Assembly: GCF_003323735.1 (NCBI RefSeq)
Contig: NZ_QOIM01000021.1
Span: forward strand, 62,001 to 126,000
DNA from: Streptomyces reniochalinae
GTDB lineage: Bacteria > Actinomycetota > Actinomycetes > Streptomycetales > Streptomycetaceae
Length of the DNA stretch: 64,000 nt
Reading direction: 5' to 3'
Shown here piece by piece: positions 9,862-19,020 of the stretch; the stretch's first letter is position 1; each line of letters begins with the position of its first letter. A program made the position numbers and the translations under genes. Under the pieces are notes generated by a model. That model ran no database searches, was not told the origin of the DNA, and worked only from the letters and a program-made list of their open reading frames with translations.

Positions 9862-9936
9862 CGGTCCTGACGGGATTTGAACCCGCGGCCTCCACCTTGA
9901 CAGGGTGGCGAGCACTCCAAACTGCTCCACAGGACC
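9862..9936 (-). tRNA. tRNA-Asp (anticodon GTC)
   Basis: A complete 75-nt cloverleaf: acceptor GGTCCTG pairs with CAGGACC, discriminator G, anticodon loop CTGTCAA giving GTC, and T-arm GGTTCAAATCC. CCA is not encoded. The same 75 bases are repeated at 29132-29206. Confidence 0.97.
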
Positions 9937-10001
9937 TCGCGAGATGGAACTCTACAGCAGGCCGGGGCCGCGAAGCGAACTCACTCACTGCGTACAACTG
10001 C

Positions 10002-13000
10002 TCACGGAGCGGCGGCGTCCACCGCCTTCACGATCCGCTTGTCCGAGACGGGATAGGCGGTGCCGAGGGCGTGGGCGAAGTAGCTGACGCGCAGCTCCTC
10101 GAGCATCCAGCGGATGTCCCGCGCGGCCTGCGGCACAGGGCGCCCCGGCGGGAACTGCTCCAGCAGCCACAGGTACTCGTCCCGCATCTCGTGCACCTTG
10201 GCCATCCGGGTGCGGTCCCGTTCGACGTGGTGCGGAAGCTGCTGGAGGCGCCGGTCGGCGGCGACGAGGTAGCGCATCAGATCCGGCAGCCGCCCGGCGC
10301 CGTGCTCGGTCACGAAACCGGGTTTGACCAGGTCGGCGAGGTGCCCGCGCACGTCGGCGACCGAGTCGGCCAGCACCGGGCTGGTCGTCGCCCGCAGCCG
10401 CCCCTCGCACGAGTGCCAGGCCGCCAGCACCTCCTGCACCTGGCGGACCGTCCGCAGCGTGGCGTCGACCAGGTCGGCCCGTACGGCGTCGAACAGCTTG
10501 CGGAAGGACTCCTCGTCCCAGGCGGGGCCGCCGCGCCCGGCGACCAGCTGGTCGACGGTCGCCGCGACACAGTCCTCGAACAGGGCCTGCACGCTGCCGT
10601 GGGGGGAGCGGGAGAGCGCCAGCTTCTGCCGGTTGTCCAGCTTCGACTGCGCGAACTTCGCCGGATCGGAGGGGAGGTTGAGCAGGATGAGGCGCCTGGT
10701 GCCGCGCCACATGGCGGTCCGCTGCTCCGCCTCCGTGTCGTACAGCCGCACCCCGACCGAGGCGCCCTCGTCCGCGAGCGCCGGATACGCCTTGACAGGC
10801 TGGCCCGCGCGCCGCGTCTCGAACGTGCGCGGCAGGCTGCCGACCGTCCAACTCGTCAGCCCCGAGCGCTGGAAGGCGGGGGCCGGTGCGGCGGCTGCCG
10901 CGTCCGCGCCGGACTCCGGGCCCTCCGGCGTCCCCCCGGCGCCCTGAGCGGCCTTACGGGCCTTCTTGTGCGCCGCCCGCGCCGAGGAGTCGAACGCCTT
11001 GGAGATCGCTGTCTGCGTCTGCGCCCTGAGCTGGGTCTGGAGCCGTTCGACGTCCTTGCTCTCCGCCAGCTTGCGGCGCCGCTCGTCCGTCACCCGGAAG
11101 GTGATCTTCAGGTGGTCGGGGACCTTCGACCAGTCGAAGTCCTGGGCCGCGACCGGCACCCCGACCATTCGCTTGAGCTCCCGCGCCAGCGTGTACGTGA
11201 GCGGCTCCTGCCCCGGCACTGCCCGGCGCAGGAACTCCTTGGCGAAGTTCGGCGCGGGCACGTAGTGGCGGCGGACGGCCTTGGGCAGCGACCGGATCAG
11301 CTCGGTGACCAGGTCCTCGCGCAGCCCCGGGATCTGCCAGTCGAAACCCTCCGCGGTGACCTGGTTGAGCACCTGGAGCGGCACGTGGACGGTCACACCG
11401 TCGGCGTCCGCGCCCGGCTCGAACTGGTACGTCACCGGGAGCGCCAGGCCGCCCTGCCGCCACACGTCCGGGTAGTCGGAGGCGGAGATCTCCTCGGCGC
11501 GGTCGCTGATGAGCATCGACTTCTCGAAGTTGAGCAGGTCCGGCTCGGAGCGCCGCTTCTTCTTCCACCACGCGTCGAAGTGCGCGCCCGAGACGACGTG
11601 TTCGGGCACACGCTGGTCGTAGAAGTCGTACAGCGTCTCGTCGTCGACGAGGATGCCCCGGCGCCGCGCCCGGTGCTCCAGCTCCTCCACCTCGTCGAGC
11701 AGCTTGCGGTTGTCGTGGAAGAACTGGTGGTGGGTGCGCCAGTCGCCCTCCACCAGCGCGTTGCGCAAGAACAGGTCCCGCGAGGTCTCCGGGTCGATCC
11801 GGCCGTAGTTGACCTTCCGCTGTGCGACGACCGGCACCCCGTACAGCGTCACCCGCTCGTAGGCCACCACCGCCGCCTGCTTCTGCTCCCAGTGCGGCTC
11901 GCTGTACGTGCGCTTCACCAGGTGCTGGGCCAGCGGCTCGATCCACTCGGGGTCGATCCTCGCGTTGACCCGCGCCCACAGCCGCGACGTCTCCACCAGC
12001 TCGGCCGACATCACCCAGCGCGGCGGCTTCTTGAACAGCGCGGAACCGGGGAAGACCGCGAACTTGGCGCTGCGTGCGCCCAGATATTCGTTCTTCTCGG
12101 TGTCCTTGAGGCCGATGTGCGACAACAGGCCGGCCAGCAGCGACTGGTGCACGGCGTCCGGCGACGGCTCGCTGCCGTCCGAGCCGCCCGAGTCGCTGCG
12201 GCCGCCCGGCTCGGCCGGCCGGATCTTCATCGTTCTCGCGACCTGCCGCAGCTGACTGTAGATGTCCTGCCACTCGCGTATGCGCAGGTAGTTGAGGAAC
12301 TCGGACTTGCAAAGGCGGCGGAAGGCGGACGAGGACAGCTCCCGCTGCTGCTCCCGCACATAGCGCCACAGGTTCAGATACGCGAGGAAGTCGCTCGTCT
12401 CGTCCTTGAAGCGGGCGTGCTGCTGGTCGGCCTGCTGCTGCTTGTCGGCGGGGCGTTCGCGCGGGTCCTGGATGGAGAGCGCCGCCGCGATCACCATGAC
12501 CTCGTGCGCACAGCCGTTCCGGTCGGCCTCCAGCACCATGCGGGCCAGCCGCGGGTCGACGGGCAGCTGGGCGAGGCTGCGGCCCGTCGACGTCAGCTTC
12601 CGCACCTGCGACTGCTGTGTCTGCTGCGCTTGCTGTGTCTGCTGCGTCGTCTGGCGGGCCTCCAGCGCGCCCAGCTCCTCCAGCAGCTGCACGCCCGCCT
12701 TGATGGAGCGGTGGTCCGGAGGGTCGATGAAGGGGAACCTCTCGATGTCCCCGAGCCCGGCGGCCGTCATCTGGAGAATGACCGAGGCCAGGTTGGTGCG
12801 CAGGATCTCCGGATCGGTGAACTCCGGCCGCGAGACGAAGTCCTCCTCCGAGTACAGCCGGATGCAGATGCCCTCGGACGTACGGCCCGAACGCCCCTTG
12901 CGCTGGTTGGCGCTCGCCTGGCTGACCGGCTCGATCGGCAGCCGCTGCACCTTCGTACGGTGGCTGTAGCGCGAGATGCGGGCGGTCCCCGGGTCGATGA

Positions 13001-14210
13001 CGTACTTGATGCCGGGCACCGTCAGCGACGTCTCCGCCACGTTGGTGGCCAGCACCACGCGGCGGCCGGAGTGCGTCTGGAAGACCCGGTGCTGCTCCTG
13101 GTGCGACAACCGCGCGTACAGCGGCAGGATCTCCACGTCGGCGCGGCCCGGCTGATGGCCCTGGGCCCGTCTGAACTTCTTCTCCAGCGCGTCCGCCGTG
13201 TCGCGGATCTCCCGCTCCCCCGACAGGAACACCAGGATGTCGCCAGGGCCCTCGGCGTGCAGCTCGTCCACCGCGTCCGAGATCGCGGTGACCTGGTCGC
13301 GGTCCGGGGCCTCGGAATCCTCCTCCAGAAGCGGCCGGTAACGCACCTCCACCGGATACGTACGGCCGCTGACCTCCACGATCGGCGCGTCCCCGAAGTG
13401 CCGGGAAAACCGCTCGGGATCGATCGTCGCCGACGTGATGACGACCTTCAGATCGGGCCGCTTGGGCAGCAGCTGCGCCAGGTACCCCAGCAGGAAGTCG
13501 ATGTTGAGCGAGCGCTCGTGCGCCTCGTCGATGATGATCGTGTCGTACTGGCGCAGCTCGCGGTCCTGCTGGATCTCCGCCAGCAGGATGCCGTCCGTCA
13601 TCAGCTTGACCAGCGTGTGGTCCCTCACCTGGTCGGTGAAGCGCACCTTCCAGCCGACGGCCTCGCCCAGCTGCGACCCCAGCTCCTCGGCCACCCGCTC
13701 GGCGACCGTACGCGCCGCGATCCGGCGCGGCTGCGTATGACCGATCACCCCGTGGATGCCGCGGCCCAGCTCCATGCAGATCTTCGGGATCTGCGTCGTC
13801 TTGCCCGAGCCCGTCTCGCCCGCCACGATCACCACCTGGTGGTCGCGGACGGCCTCGAGGATCGCGTCCTTCTTCTGGCTGACCGGCAGCTGCTCGGGAT
13901 AGGTGATGCGCGGGACCGCCTCGCGGCGGGCGGCCACCCGCAGCTCGGAGGCGTCCATCGCGGCGGAGATCTCCGCGAGGACGGCCGCGCGGGCCTCCCC
14001 CTTGCGGATCTTCCGGGCACCCGCCAGCCGGCGGGCCAGCCGGTGCTGGTCGCCGAGCATGAGAGCGGGGAGGCGAGCCGTCAGCGCGTCCGGCGTCGCC
14101 GCCTGCTGCGGTGCTGCTGGCCGCGACGCCGCCGGCCGGCGTGCCGTCTGCTGCGGTGCCGCCTGCTGCCGTGCCGCCGGCTCGTGCGGGGAGGGAGTGG
14201 GAGTCGACAT
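10002..14210 (-). CDS. hrpA: ATP-dependent RNA helicase HrpA
   Basis: A 1402-residue DEAH-box helicase of the HrpA family. Motif I is GETGSGKT at residues 131-138, motif II is DEAH (IIIDEAHERSLNIDFLLGYL), motif III is SAT in VVITSATIDPERF, and motif VI is QRKGRSGRTSEGICIRLYSEED. The long C-terminal part contains the HrpA-specific DUF3418 region. The ATG at 14210 has GGAG 6 bases upstream. A 45-residue Gln/Ala/Pro/Arg-rich tail precedes the catalytic core. Near residue 530 there is a Gln-Thr repeat (TTQQTQQAQQTQQSQ) between the helicase and HA2 regions, absent from the family core and probably a disordered linker. HrpA proteins remodel RNA and, in E. coli, rescue stalled ribosomes; the role here is inferred. 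Confidence 0.95.
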   Translation of the reverse strand: MSTPTPSPHEPAARQQAAPQQTARRPAASRPAAPQQAATPDALTARLPALMLGDQHRLARRLAGARKIRKGEARAAVLAEISAAMDASELRVAARREAVPRITYPEQLPVSQKKDAILEAVRDHQVVIVAGETGSGKTTQIPKICMELGRGIHGVIGHTQPRRIAARTVAERVAEELGSQLGEAVGWKVRFTDQVRDHTLVKLMTDGILLAEIQQDRELRQYDTIIIDEAHERSLNIDFLLGYLAQLLPKRPDLKVVITSATIDPERFSRHFGDAPIVEVSGRTYPVEVRYRPLLEEDSEAPDRDQVTAISDAVDELHAEGPGDILVFLSGEREIRDTADALEKKFRRAQGHQPGRADVEILPLYARLSHQEQHRVFQTHSGRRVVLATNVAETSLTVPGIKYVIDPGTARISRYSHRTKVQRLPIEPVSQASANQRKGRSGRTSEGICIRLYSEEDFVSRPEFTDPEILRTNLASVILQMTAAGLGDIERFPFIDPPDHRSIKAGVQLLEELGALEARQTTQQTQQAQQTQQSQVRKLTSTGRSLAQLPVDPRLARMVLEADRNGCAHEVMVIAAALSIQDPRERPADKQQQADQQHARFKDETSDFLAYLNLWRYVREQQRELSSSAFRRLCKSEFLNYLRIREWQDIYSQLRQVARTMKIRPAEPGGRSDSGGSDGSEPSPDAVHQSLLAGLLSHIGLKDTEKNEYLGARSAKFAVFPGSALFKKPPRWVMSAELVETSRLWARVNARIDPEWIEPLAQHLVKRTYSEPHWEQKQAAVVAYERVTLYGVPVVAQRKVNYGRIDPETSRDLFLRNALVEGDWRTHHQFFHDNRKLLDEVEELEHRARRRGILVDDETLYDFYDQRVPEHVVSGAHFDAWWKKKRRSEPDLLNFEKSMLISDRAEEISASDYPDVWRQGGLALPVTYQFEPGADADGVTVHVPLQVLNQVTAEGFDWQIPGLREDLVTELIRSLPKAVRRHYVPAPNFAKEFLRRAVPGQEPLTYTLARELKRMVGVPVAAQDFDWSKVPDHLKITFRVTDERRRKLAESKDVERLQTQLRAQTQTAISKAFDSSARAAHKKARKAAQGAGGTPEGPESGADAAAAAPAPAFQRSGLTSWTVGSLPRTFETRRAGQPVKAYPALADEGASVGVRLYDTEAEQRTAMWRGTRRLILLNLPSDPAKFAQSKLDNRQKLALSRSPHGSVQALFEDCVAATVDQLVAGRGGPAWDEESFRKLFDAVRADLVDATLRTVRQVQEVLAAWHSCEGRLRATTSPVLADSVADVRGHLADLVKPGFVTEHGAGRLPDLMRYLVAADRRLQQLPHHVERDRTRMAKVHEMRDEYLWLLEQFPPGRPVPQAARDIRWMLEELRVSYFAHALGTAYPVSDKRIVKAVDAAAP

Positions 14211-14398
14211 ACCGTGCTCCAGGATCTCACCCCCAGGGACGGTATGGCGAACAGTTTGCCCGCGGCACGGGCGCGGGGACGGCGGGTAGCGGCGCGCGGG
14301 CCCCGGCAGGCGCCGCGCGCCGGTGACGCACCGCGCCGGTGACGCACCGCGCCGGTGACGCACCGGGCCGGTACGGACCCGCGGGGGAGCGGCACCGT

Positions 14399-14404
14399 TA
14401 GGGT
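14399..14404 (+). promoter_or_regulatory. Putative leaderless -10 element (TAGGGT)
   Basis: TAGGGT ends 6 bases before the ATG at 14411, the TANNNT-N6-7-start pattern seen repeatedly in this window. Confidence 0.35.
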
Positions 14405-14410
14405 GGCGGC

Positions 14411-14959
14411 ATGAGCGGTGGCGGGCAGACAGCACGGGCGCGGCGGGTCGCCGCCGTGCTCGGCGGCCCACTGCTCGTGCTGATGGCCGGACTGCTGCTC
14501 GGACTGTGCGGGCCCGCCTCCGCGTCGACCGGTGCGGCGCCCACGCCGGCTTCGGCGTCGTCCTCGACCCCCTCGACCCCCTCGACCCCGATCCCGGGCT
14601 CGACCGCATCCGCCGTTCCGGCTCCGCCTTCGGCCCCGGCTTCCGCTTCCGTTGTGACGCCGCGCTCCGGGCCGGTCTCCTACGACCACGACCCCCCGCG
14701 CCGCGCCGCGGGTCCCGACGAGCACCTCGTCGCGGACGACGCGGGCTCCTCGCGCTGCCACAAGTCGCGGGGCGAGGGCGGCGGGCTTCCGGCCGCGCCC
14801 TCGGCGGCCGCGCAACAGACGCTTCCGCTCGCGCTCCCCGTCTGCCCCACCCCCGAGTCGCACGCCGCCATCGGGGCGGCGCACGAGCGGCCCCCCGTGC
14901 GCGGTCCCGCTCCCGCACCACCTCCCACCCCCGTCGAACTCTCCGTCCTGCGCGTGTAG
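14411..14959 (+). CDS. Secreted Pro/Ser/Ala-rich protein
   Basis: A 182-residue protein with an N-terminal signal peptide: basic ARARR, a hydrophobic stretch VLGGPLLVLMAGLLLGL, and a possible ASA cleavage site near residue 39. The mature part is low-complexity (Ala, Pro, Ser, Thr) with two isolated cysteines (SSRCHKS and LPVCPTP) about 30 residues apart. No known domain was recognised. It heads the same-strand group encoding the CPVC membrane protein, the DsbA-like protein and the CcdA-like protein, and the two cysteines would make it a plausible redox client. That link is inference from position. Confidence 0.6.
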   Translation: MSGGGQTARARRVAAVLGGPLLVLMAGLLLGLCGPASASTGAAPTPASASSSTPSTPSTPIPGSTASAVPAPPSAPASASVVTPRSGPVSYDHDPPRRAAGPDEHLVADDAGSSRCHKSRGEGGGLPAAPSAAAQQTLPLALPVCPTPESHAAIGAAHERPPVRGPAPAPPPTPVELSVLRV

Positions 14960-15080
14960 AGGCGCCGGCCGACGCCGAGCGCCCGTACCCGGACACCTCC
15001 GCGAGGAGCGCTCCGTCGGCCCGCACGCGCCCCTGTGCCACTCCATGTGTCACTCCGCGTAACCGACAGGAGACGTTTCG

Positions 15081-15623
15081 ATGGTTCCGCTCGCTCTGCG
15101 CGCGGCCGCGTCCTGGCCCGCGCGACGCTGGGGTGTGGCGGCCGCCGCCGCCGCGCTGACCGCGCTCGCCGTGGGAGTGCCCACGGCCGTCATCCCGACC
15201 CCGCTGTTCGGCCGCGCCGTCGCCACGCCGTGGTGGGCCTGGCCGACGCTGGCGCTGACCGCCCTGCTCGCGGGGCTGCTGCTGGCGACGTACGTCCGCG
15301 CGGCGGACCCGGCGGACGACGACGACCGGCCCACCACGGCCTCGACCTCCGCAAACACCACAGCGGGGTCCTCCGCTGTGGAGGACCCCGACCGGCGGTC
15401 CTCCACCCGCCTCGGCACGGTCGGCGGGGCGCTGAGCTTCTTCGCCGTCGGCTGCCCCGTCTGCAACAAGCTGGTGCTGCTCGCGCTCGGGACCTCCGGC
15501 GCGCTCACCGTCTGGCAGCCGCTGCAACCGGTGCTGGCCCTCGCGTCGTTGACGCTGCTCGCCGTGGCGACGGTACGGCGGCTGGCGGGCGAGACCGCCT
15601 GCCCGGTCGCGCCCGCCGCCTGA
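15081..15623 (+). CDS. Membrane protein with CPVC motif (thiol-redox cluster)
   Basis: A 180-residue integral membrane protein with about three or four hydrophobic segments: residues 15-38, 52-73, 113-124 and 140-160. CPVC (Cys125 and Cys128) sits at the edge of the third segment, within FFAVGCPVCNKLVLLALG. A flexible acidic/Ser-Thr loop (75-110) separates the halves. AGGAG lies 8 bases before the ATG. The membrane-embedded CxxC and the adjacent DsbA-like and CcdA-like genes suggest it relays electrons or oxidises an extracytoplasmic thioredoxin. It is not a recognisable VKOR or DsbB, so the role is inferred. Confidence 0.7.
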   Translation: MVPLALRAAASWPARRWGVAAAAAALTALAVGVPTAVIPTPLFGRAVATPWWAWPTLALTALLAGLLLATYVRAADPADDDDRPTTASTSANTTAGSSAVEDPDRRSSTRLGTVGGALSFFAVGCPVCNKLVLLALGTSGALTVWQPLQPVLALASLTLLAVATVRRLAGETACPVAPAA

Positions 15624-15670
15624 GCGCCCCCCTTCCGCCCCTTCCTCAGCCTCCCCTCCAGGAGATCCGT

Positions 15671-16522
15671 ATGCCTTCCCCGAAGCCCCCGTCCAAGCCC
15701 GCCCCCAAGCCCTCCGCCAAGTCCTCCTCCTCGGGCTCTTCGGCCCCCTCCGCCGCCCGTTCCCGCAAGGGCGTCGTCATCGGCGCCCTGGTCGCCGTCG
15801 CCGCGCTGCTGGCCGGGTGGCTGTCGCAGTACGTGACCGGCGACGGACCCGCGGGATCGGGCGGGGGCGGCTCCGAGAAGAGCAGCGCCGCCGTCGACAA
15901 AGGCAGGACCGACAACACGGCCGCCGGAGACCCCGCACTGATGAAGCTCGCGCGCCGGGACGCCGACGACCCCTTCGCACGCGGCGACGCCGACGCCCCC
16001 GTCGTGATGATCGAGTACGCCGACTTCGGCTGCTCGTTCTGCGGGAAGTTCGCCCGCGACACCGAGCCGAAGCTGGTGGACAGGTACGTCGAGAAGGGGC
16101 TGCTGCGCATCGAGTGGCGCAACTTCCCCGTCTTCGGCAAGGGCTCCGAACGGGCCGCCCTCGCGAGCTACGCGGCGGGCGAGCAGGGCCGGTTCTGGCA
16201 GTTCTACGACGCCGTCTACGCCGACAAGGGCAACGAGAAGAACGACTTCACCGACGCGCACCTGCACGAGATCGCCGAGCAGGCGGGCGTCGAGGACCTC
16301 GACCGCTTCGACCGCGACCGCGCCGGCGAGGCCGCCGAGAAGCTGCTCGACAAGGACCGCACCGAGGCGTACTCGCTCGGCGCGAGCGCCACCCCCGCCT
16401 TCCTCGTCAACGGACAGCCCATCGCGGGCGCCCAGCCCGACGAGGTGTTCACCGACGCCATCGAGCGCGCCGCGGCCGCGGCGAAGAAGGACGGCGCGGG
16501 CAAGGAGGCGGAGCGGGACTGA
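15671..16522 (+). CDS. Membrane-anchored DsbA-family thiol oxidoreductase
   Basis: A 283-residue protein with a Pro/Lys/Ser-rich cytoplasmic head, one transmembrane anchor (residues 34-56), and an extracytoplasmic thioredoxin-fold domain. The active site is CSFC (Cys121-Cys124) in VVMIEYADFGCSFCGKFARD. The cis-Pro loop is ASATPAFLVNGQPIAGAQP near residue 240, as in DsbA/DsbG-like proteins of PF13462. It catalyses disulfide formation or isomerisation in exported proteins. GGAG at 15661 supports the ATG at 15671. Its stop codon overlaps the start of the CcdA-like gene by one base, so the two are translationally coupled. Confidence 0.88.
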   Translation: MPSPKPPSKPAPKPSAKSSSSGSSAPSAARSRKGVVIGALVAVAALLAGWLSQYVTGDGPAGSGGGGSEKSSAAVDKGRTDNTAAGDPALMKLARRDADDPFARGDADAPVVMIEYADFGCSFCGKFARDTEPKLVDRYVEKGLLRIEWRNFPVFGKGSERAALASYAAGEQGRFWQFYDAVYADKGNEKNDFTDAHLHEIAEQAGVEDLDRFDRDRAGEAAEKLLDKDRTEAYSLGASATPAFLVNGQPIAGAQPDEVFTDAIERAAAAAKKDGAGKEAERD

Positions 16523-17583
16523 TGGACGTCGGATACCTGGCCGCCTTCCTCGGCGGCCTCCTCGCCCTGCTCAGCCCGTGCAGCGCCCTGCTGCTGCCCG
16601 CTTTCTTCGCCTACTCGATCGACTCGAAGGGCAGGCTGCTCGCCCGCACCGGCATCTTCTACCTGGGCCTCGCCACCACGCTGGTGCCACTGGGCGCCGC
16701 GGGCTCGTACGCGGGACGGCTCTTCTACGGCCACCGCGACCTGCTGGTCTCGACGGGCGGCTGGCTGATCATCGCGCTCGGCGTCGCCCAGCTCGTGGGG
16801 CTCGGATTCGCCCCGCGCCGCCTCGCGGAAGCCTCGGGCCGCATCCGGCCCACCACCGCGCTGTCCGTCTACGCCCTCGGCGCGGTCTACGGCCTGGCCG
16901 GATTCTGCGCCGGGCCGATCCTCGGCAGCGTGCTGACGGTCGCCGCCGTGAGCGGCAACCCCGTCTACGGCGGGATGCTGCTGGCGGTGTACGCGCTGGG
17001 CATGGCCGTCCCCCTGTTCCTCCTCGCGCTGCTGTGGGACCGCTTCGAGTTGGGGCGGCGGCGGTGGCTGCGCGGGCGGGAGATCGCCCTCGGCGGCCGG
17101 TTCCGCCTGCACACCACCTCGCTGCTCTCCGGCCTCTTCTTCATCCTGCTGGGCGTCCTCTTCCTCGCCTTCGACGGGGCGGCCGGGCTCCCCGGGCTGA
17201 CCGACGTGGACGGCGCGTTCGCGGCGGAGAACTGGGCCCGGCGAGTGGGTGACGCGGTGCCGGACGCGGTGCTGCTCGCCGTGCTGGCCGCGGGGGCGTG
17301 CGCCGCCGCGCTCGTCGGCGTCCTGCGCGGACGCCGACAGAACCGGGATCGCGGGACCCCGGCCCCTGACCCGACCACGGCTTCGGCCCGGTCCCCGGCC
17401 CAAGCCCCGGATCCGAAGCCCGGGCCGGGGTCCGCCCCGGGGCCGGCTTCGGGGTCCGCCCCGGAGCCGGGTTCTGGCCCAGGCTCGGGGTCGGCTTCGG
17501 GGTGCGGTTCCGGTCCCGGCGTGGGTCCTCCGGACGCGTCCGCCGACGCGGACGTGACCCCGGACACCCGCGCGGGCACCTGA
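16522..17583 (+). CDS. CcdA-like transmembrane electron carrier
   Basis: A 353-residue membrane protein of the cytochrome c biogenesis CcdA/DsbD family. Six hydrophobic segments span residues about 3-235. The two redox cysteines are in SPCSALLLP (Cys20) and GFCAGPIL (Cys129), the family positions that shuttle electrons from cytoplasmic thioredoxin to the outside. The last ~70 residues (about 283-353) are a Pro/Gly/Ser/Ala repeat tail that reads as disordered. The gene starts on the last base of the DsbA-like gene. Together they would keep the extracytoplasmic DsbA-like protein reduced, though the actual client is unknown. Confidence 0.85.
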   Translation: MDVGYLAAFLGGLLALLSPCSALLLPAFFAYSIDSKGRLLARTGIFYLGLATTLVPLGAAGSYAGRLFYGHRDLLVSTGGWLIIALGVAQLVGLGFAPRRLAEASGRIRPTTALSVYALGAVYGLAGFCAGPILGSVLTVAAVSGNPVYGGMLLAVYALGMAVPLFLLALLWDRFELGRRRWLRGREIALGGRFRLHTTSLLSGLFFILLGVLFLAFDGAAGLPGLTDVDGAFAAENWARRVGDAVPDAVLLAVLAAGACAAALVGVLRGRRQNRDRGTPAPDPTTASARSPAQAPDPKPGPGSAPGPASGSAPEPGSGPGSGSASGCGSGPGVGPPDASADADVTPDTRAGT

Positions 17584-17646
17584 CCCCGGACTCCGCCCCC
17601 CAGGTGCTCGTCCCTCGGTGCGTCGAACCCGGCCGGGACGGACGGC

Positions 17647-17753
17647 GGTCGTCCGGTGCGTCGCATCCGGCCGGGGCGGCGGTCGTCCGGGCGTCGTAAC
17701 TCGGCCGGAGCGGGGGTCGTCCGGGCGTCGTGACTCGGCCGGAGCGGGGGTCG
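17647..17753. repeat. Degenerate 34-bp tandem repeat
   Basis: Three consecutive units beginning GGTCGTCCGG at 17647, 17681 and 17715, and a partial fourth at 17749, have a period of exactly 34 bases. The second and third units are almost identical. A more diverged copy precedes them near 17605. The array fills the gap between the CcdA-like gene and the permease gene. Confidence 0.8.
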
Positions 17754-17772
17754 CCGCGGATTGTCTGCCTCT

Positions 17773-17793
17773 TATGCGGCGTATGTCCGCATA
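17773..17793. promoter_or_regulatory. Palindromic operator candidate
   Basis: TATGCGG (17773-17779) and CCGCATA (17787-17793) form perfect 7-bp arms with a 7-base spacer. The right arm overlaps the -10-like hexamer at 17792, so a bound protein would block the promoter of the downstream permease gene. Confidence 0.55.
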
Positions 17794-17797
17794 GTCT
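17792..17797 (+). promoter_or_regulatory. Putative leaderless -10 element (TAGTCT)
   Basis: TAGTCT ends 7 bases before the ATG at 17805, the same hexamer and spacing as at 1397. Only AGG at 17801-17803 is present as a possible ribosome site, too close to be useful. Confidence 0.4.
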
Positions 17798-17804
17798 GAC
17801 AGGT

Positions 17805-18917
17805 ATGAGCGAGGAACCCGAGTGGTCCGAGCACCGCGCGGACCCGACACCGCCGTCCCCTGCCCACGGCCGGCACGGCACCCGGCGCGGCCCCTGGGAC
17901 CTGTGGCAGGACTTCAAGGACTCGCCGTTCCTCCCGGCGACCGTCCTGGTGCTGATCCTCGCCGCGGGCGCGGGCCTCTTCGCCGGTTCGTACACGTACG
18001 CGATGGCGAACCCCACTCCGCACGATGTGCCGGTCGCCGTCGTCGGCAAAGCGGAAAGCGCGAAGGACCGCAGTGCGTTCGCCGCCGGAATGGAGAAGGC
18101 GCTCGGCTCCTCGCTGGAGCTGCGGCACTTCCGTACGCAGCAGAACGCGCGCCACGCCATCGAGGCGCAGAAGGTGTTCGCGGTCATGCGGGTGGAGCGG
18201 CCCGAGGGGGTGGAGCTGGACGTCTCCAGTGCGTCGGGAGCCTCCGTCGCACAGCTGTTCCAGCAGGCGGGGCCGAAGGTCGGCAAGAAGATCGGCGTCC
18301 CCGTTCAGGTGCGTGACCTCAAGCCGCTGAACAAGGGCGACCCGCGCGGCCTGGCGATCTTCTACATCTCGCTGGCCGCCGTGATCATCGGCTTCGTCGG
18401 CGCCATCCAGCTCAGCGTCCACGCCCGCCGCCTCAACCCTCCCGAACGCATCGCCTACACCGTCGCCTACGCCCTCCTGGGCGGCTTCGTCATCGCCGCC
18501 GTCGTCGACTGGGGGCTCGGCGCGCTCGCGCTCCCCTTCGTCCACTCGTGGCTGATCCTGGCCCTGACGATGTTCACCAGCGGCATGGTCTTCACCATGT
18601 TCAACACCCTCATCGGCCGCTGGGCCATGCTGCCCACCTGGGGCGTGATGGTGCTGCTGGGCAACCCCTCGTCGGGCGGTGCCGTCTCCTGGCCGCTGCT
18701 GCCCTCCGTGCTCGGCGAGATCGGCCGCTGGCTCCCGCCCGGCGCCTCCGTGAACGCCCAGCACACGGCCGTCTACTTCCCCGACCACCAGCTGCTCCAG
18801 CCGTACCTGGTGCTCGCCGTCTGGGCCCTGGTCTCCTGCGCCGTCTTCTGGACTTGGCGCCACCGCCACCCCGGCGGCCGCGACCGCACCGCGGCCCACG
18901 CCGCCGCCCCGGGCTGA
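17805..18917 (+). CDS. ABC-2-type / YhgE-like membrane protein
   Basis: A 370-residue membrane protein. An N-terminal cytoplasmic segment is followed by one helix (about residues 45-66), an extracytoplasmic domain of ~125 residues starting ANPTPHDVPVAVVGKAES, and five further helices (about 185-355). This layout matches the YhgE/Pip, DUF3533 and ABC-2 permease group, whose members act in export or in cell-wall integrity. No ATPase gene is adjacent. The start has no Shine-Dalgarno sequence and a -10-like TAGTCT 7 bases upstream overlapped by a palindrome, so it is probably a repressed leaderless gene. Substrate unknown. Confidence 0.75.
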   Translation: MSEEPEWSEHRADPTPPSPAHGRHGTRRGPWDLWQDFKDSPFLPATVLVLILAAGAGLFAGSYTYAMANPTPHDVPVAVVGKAESAKDRSAFAAGMEKALGSSLELRHFRTQQNARHAIEAQKVFAVMRVERPEGVELDVSSASGASVAQLFQQAGPKVGKKIGVPVQVRDLKPLNKGDPRGLAIFYISLAAVIIGFVGAIQLSVHARRLNPPERIAYTVAYALLGGFVIAAVVDWGLGALALPFVHSWLILALTMFTSGMVFTMFNTLIGRWAMLPTWGVMVLLGNPSSGGAVSWPLLPSVLGEIGRWLPPGASVNAQHTAVYFPDHQLLQPYLVLAVWALVSCAVFWTWRHRHPGGRDRTAAHAAAPG

Positions 18918-19020
18918 ACCGGCTGGACAAGCGACCTTCCGACTCGCGGGCCGGGGGTGACTCGGCGGGGGCTCGCCGGTGCCGCCGGACCCCGAGTCGA
19001 CAGCGGGGCGCGGGGCGCGC

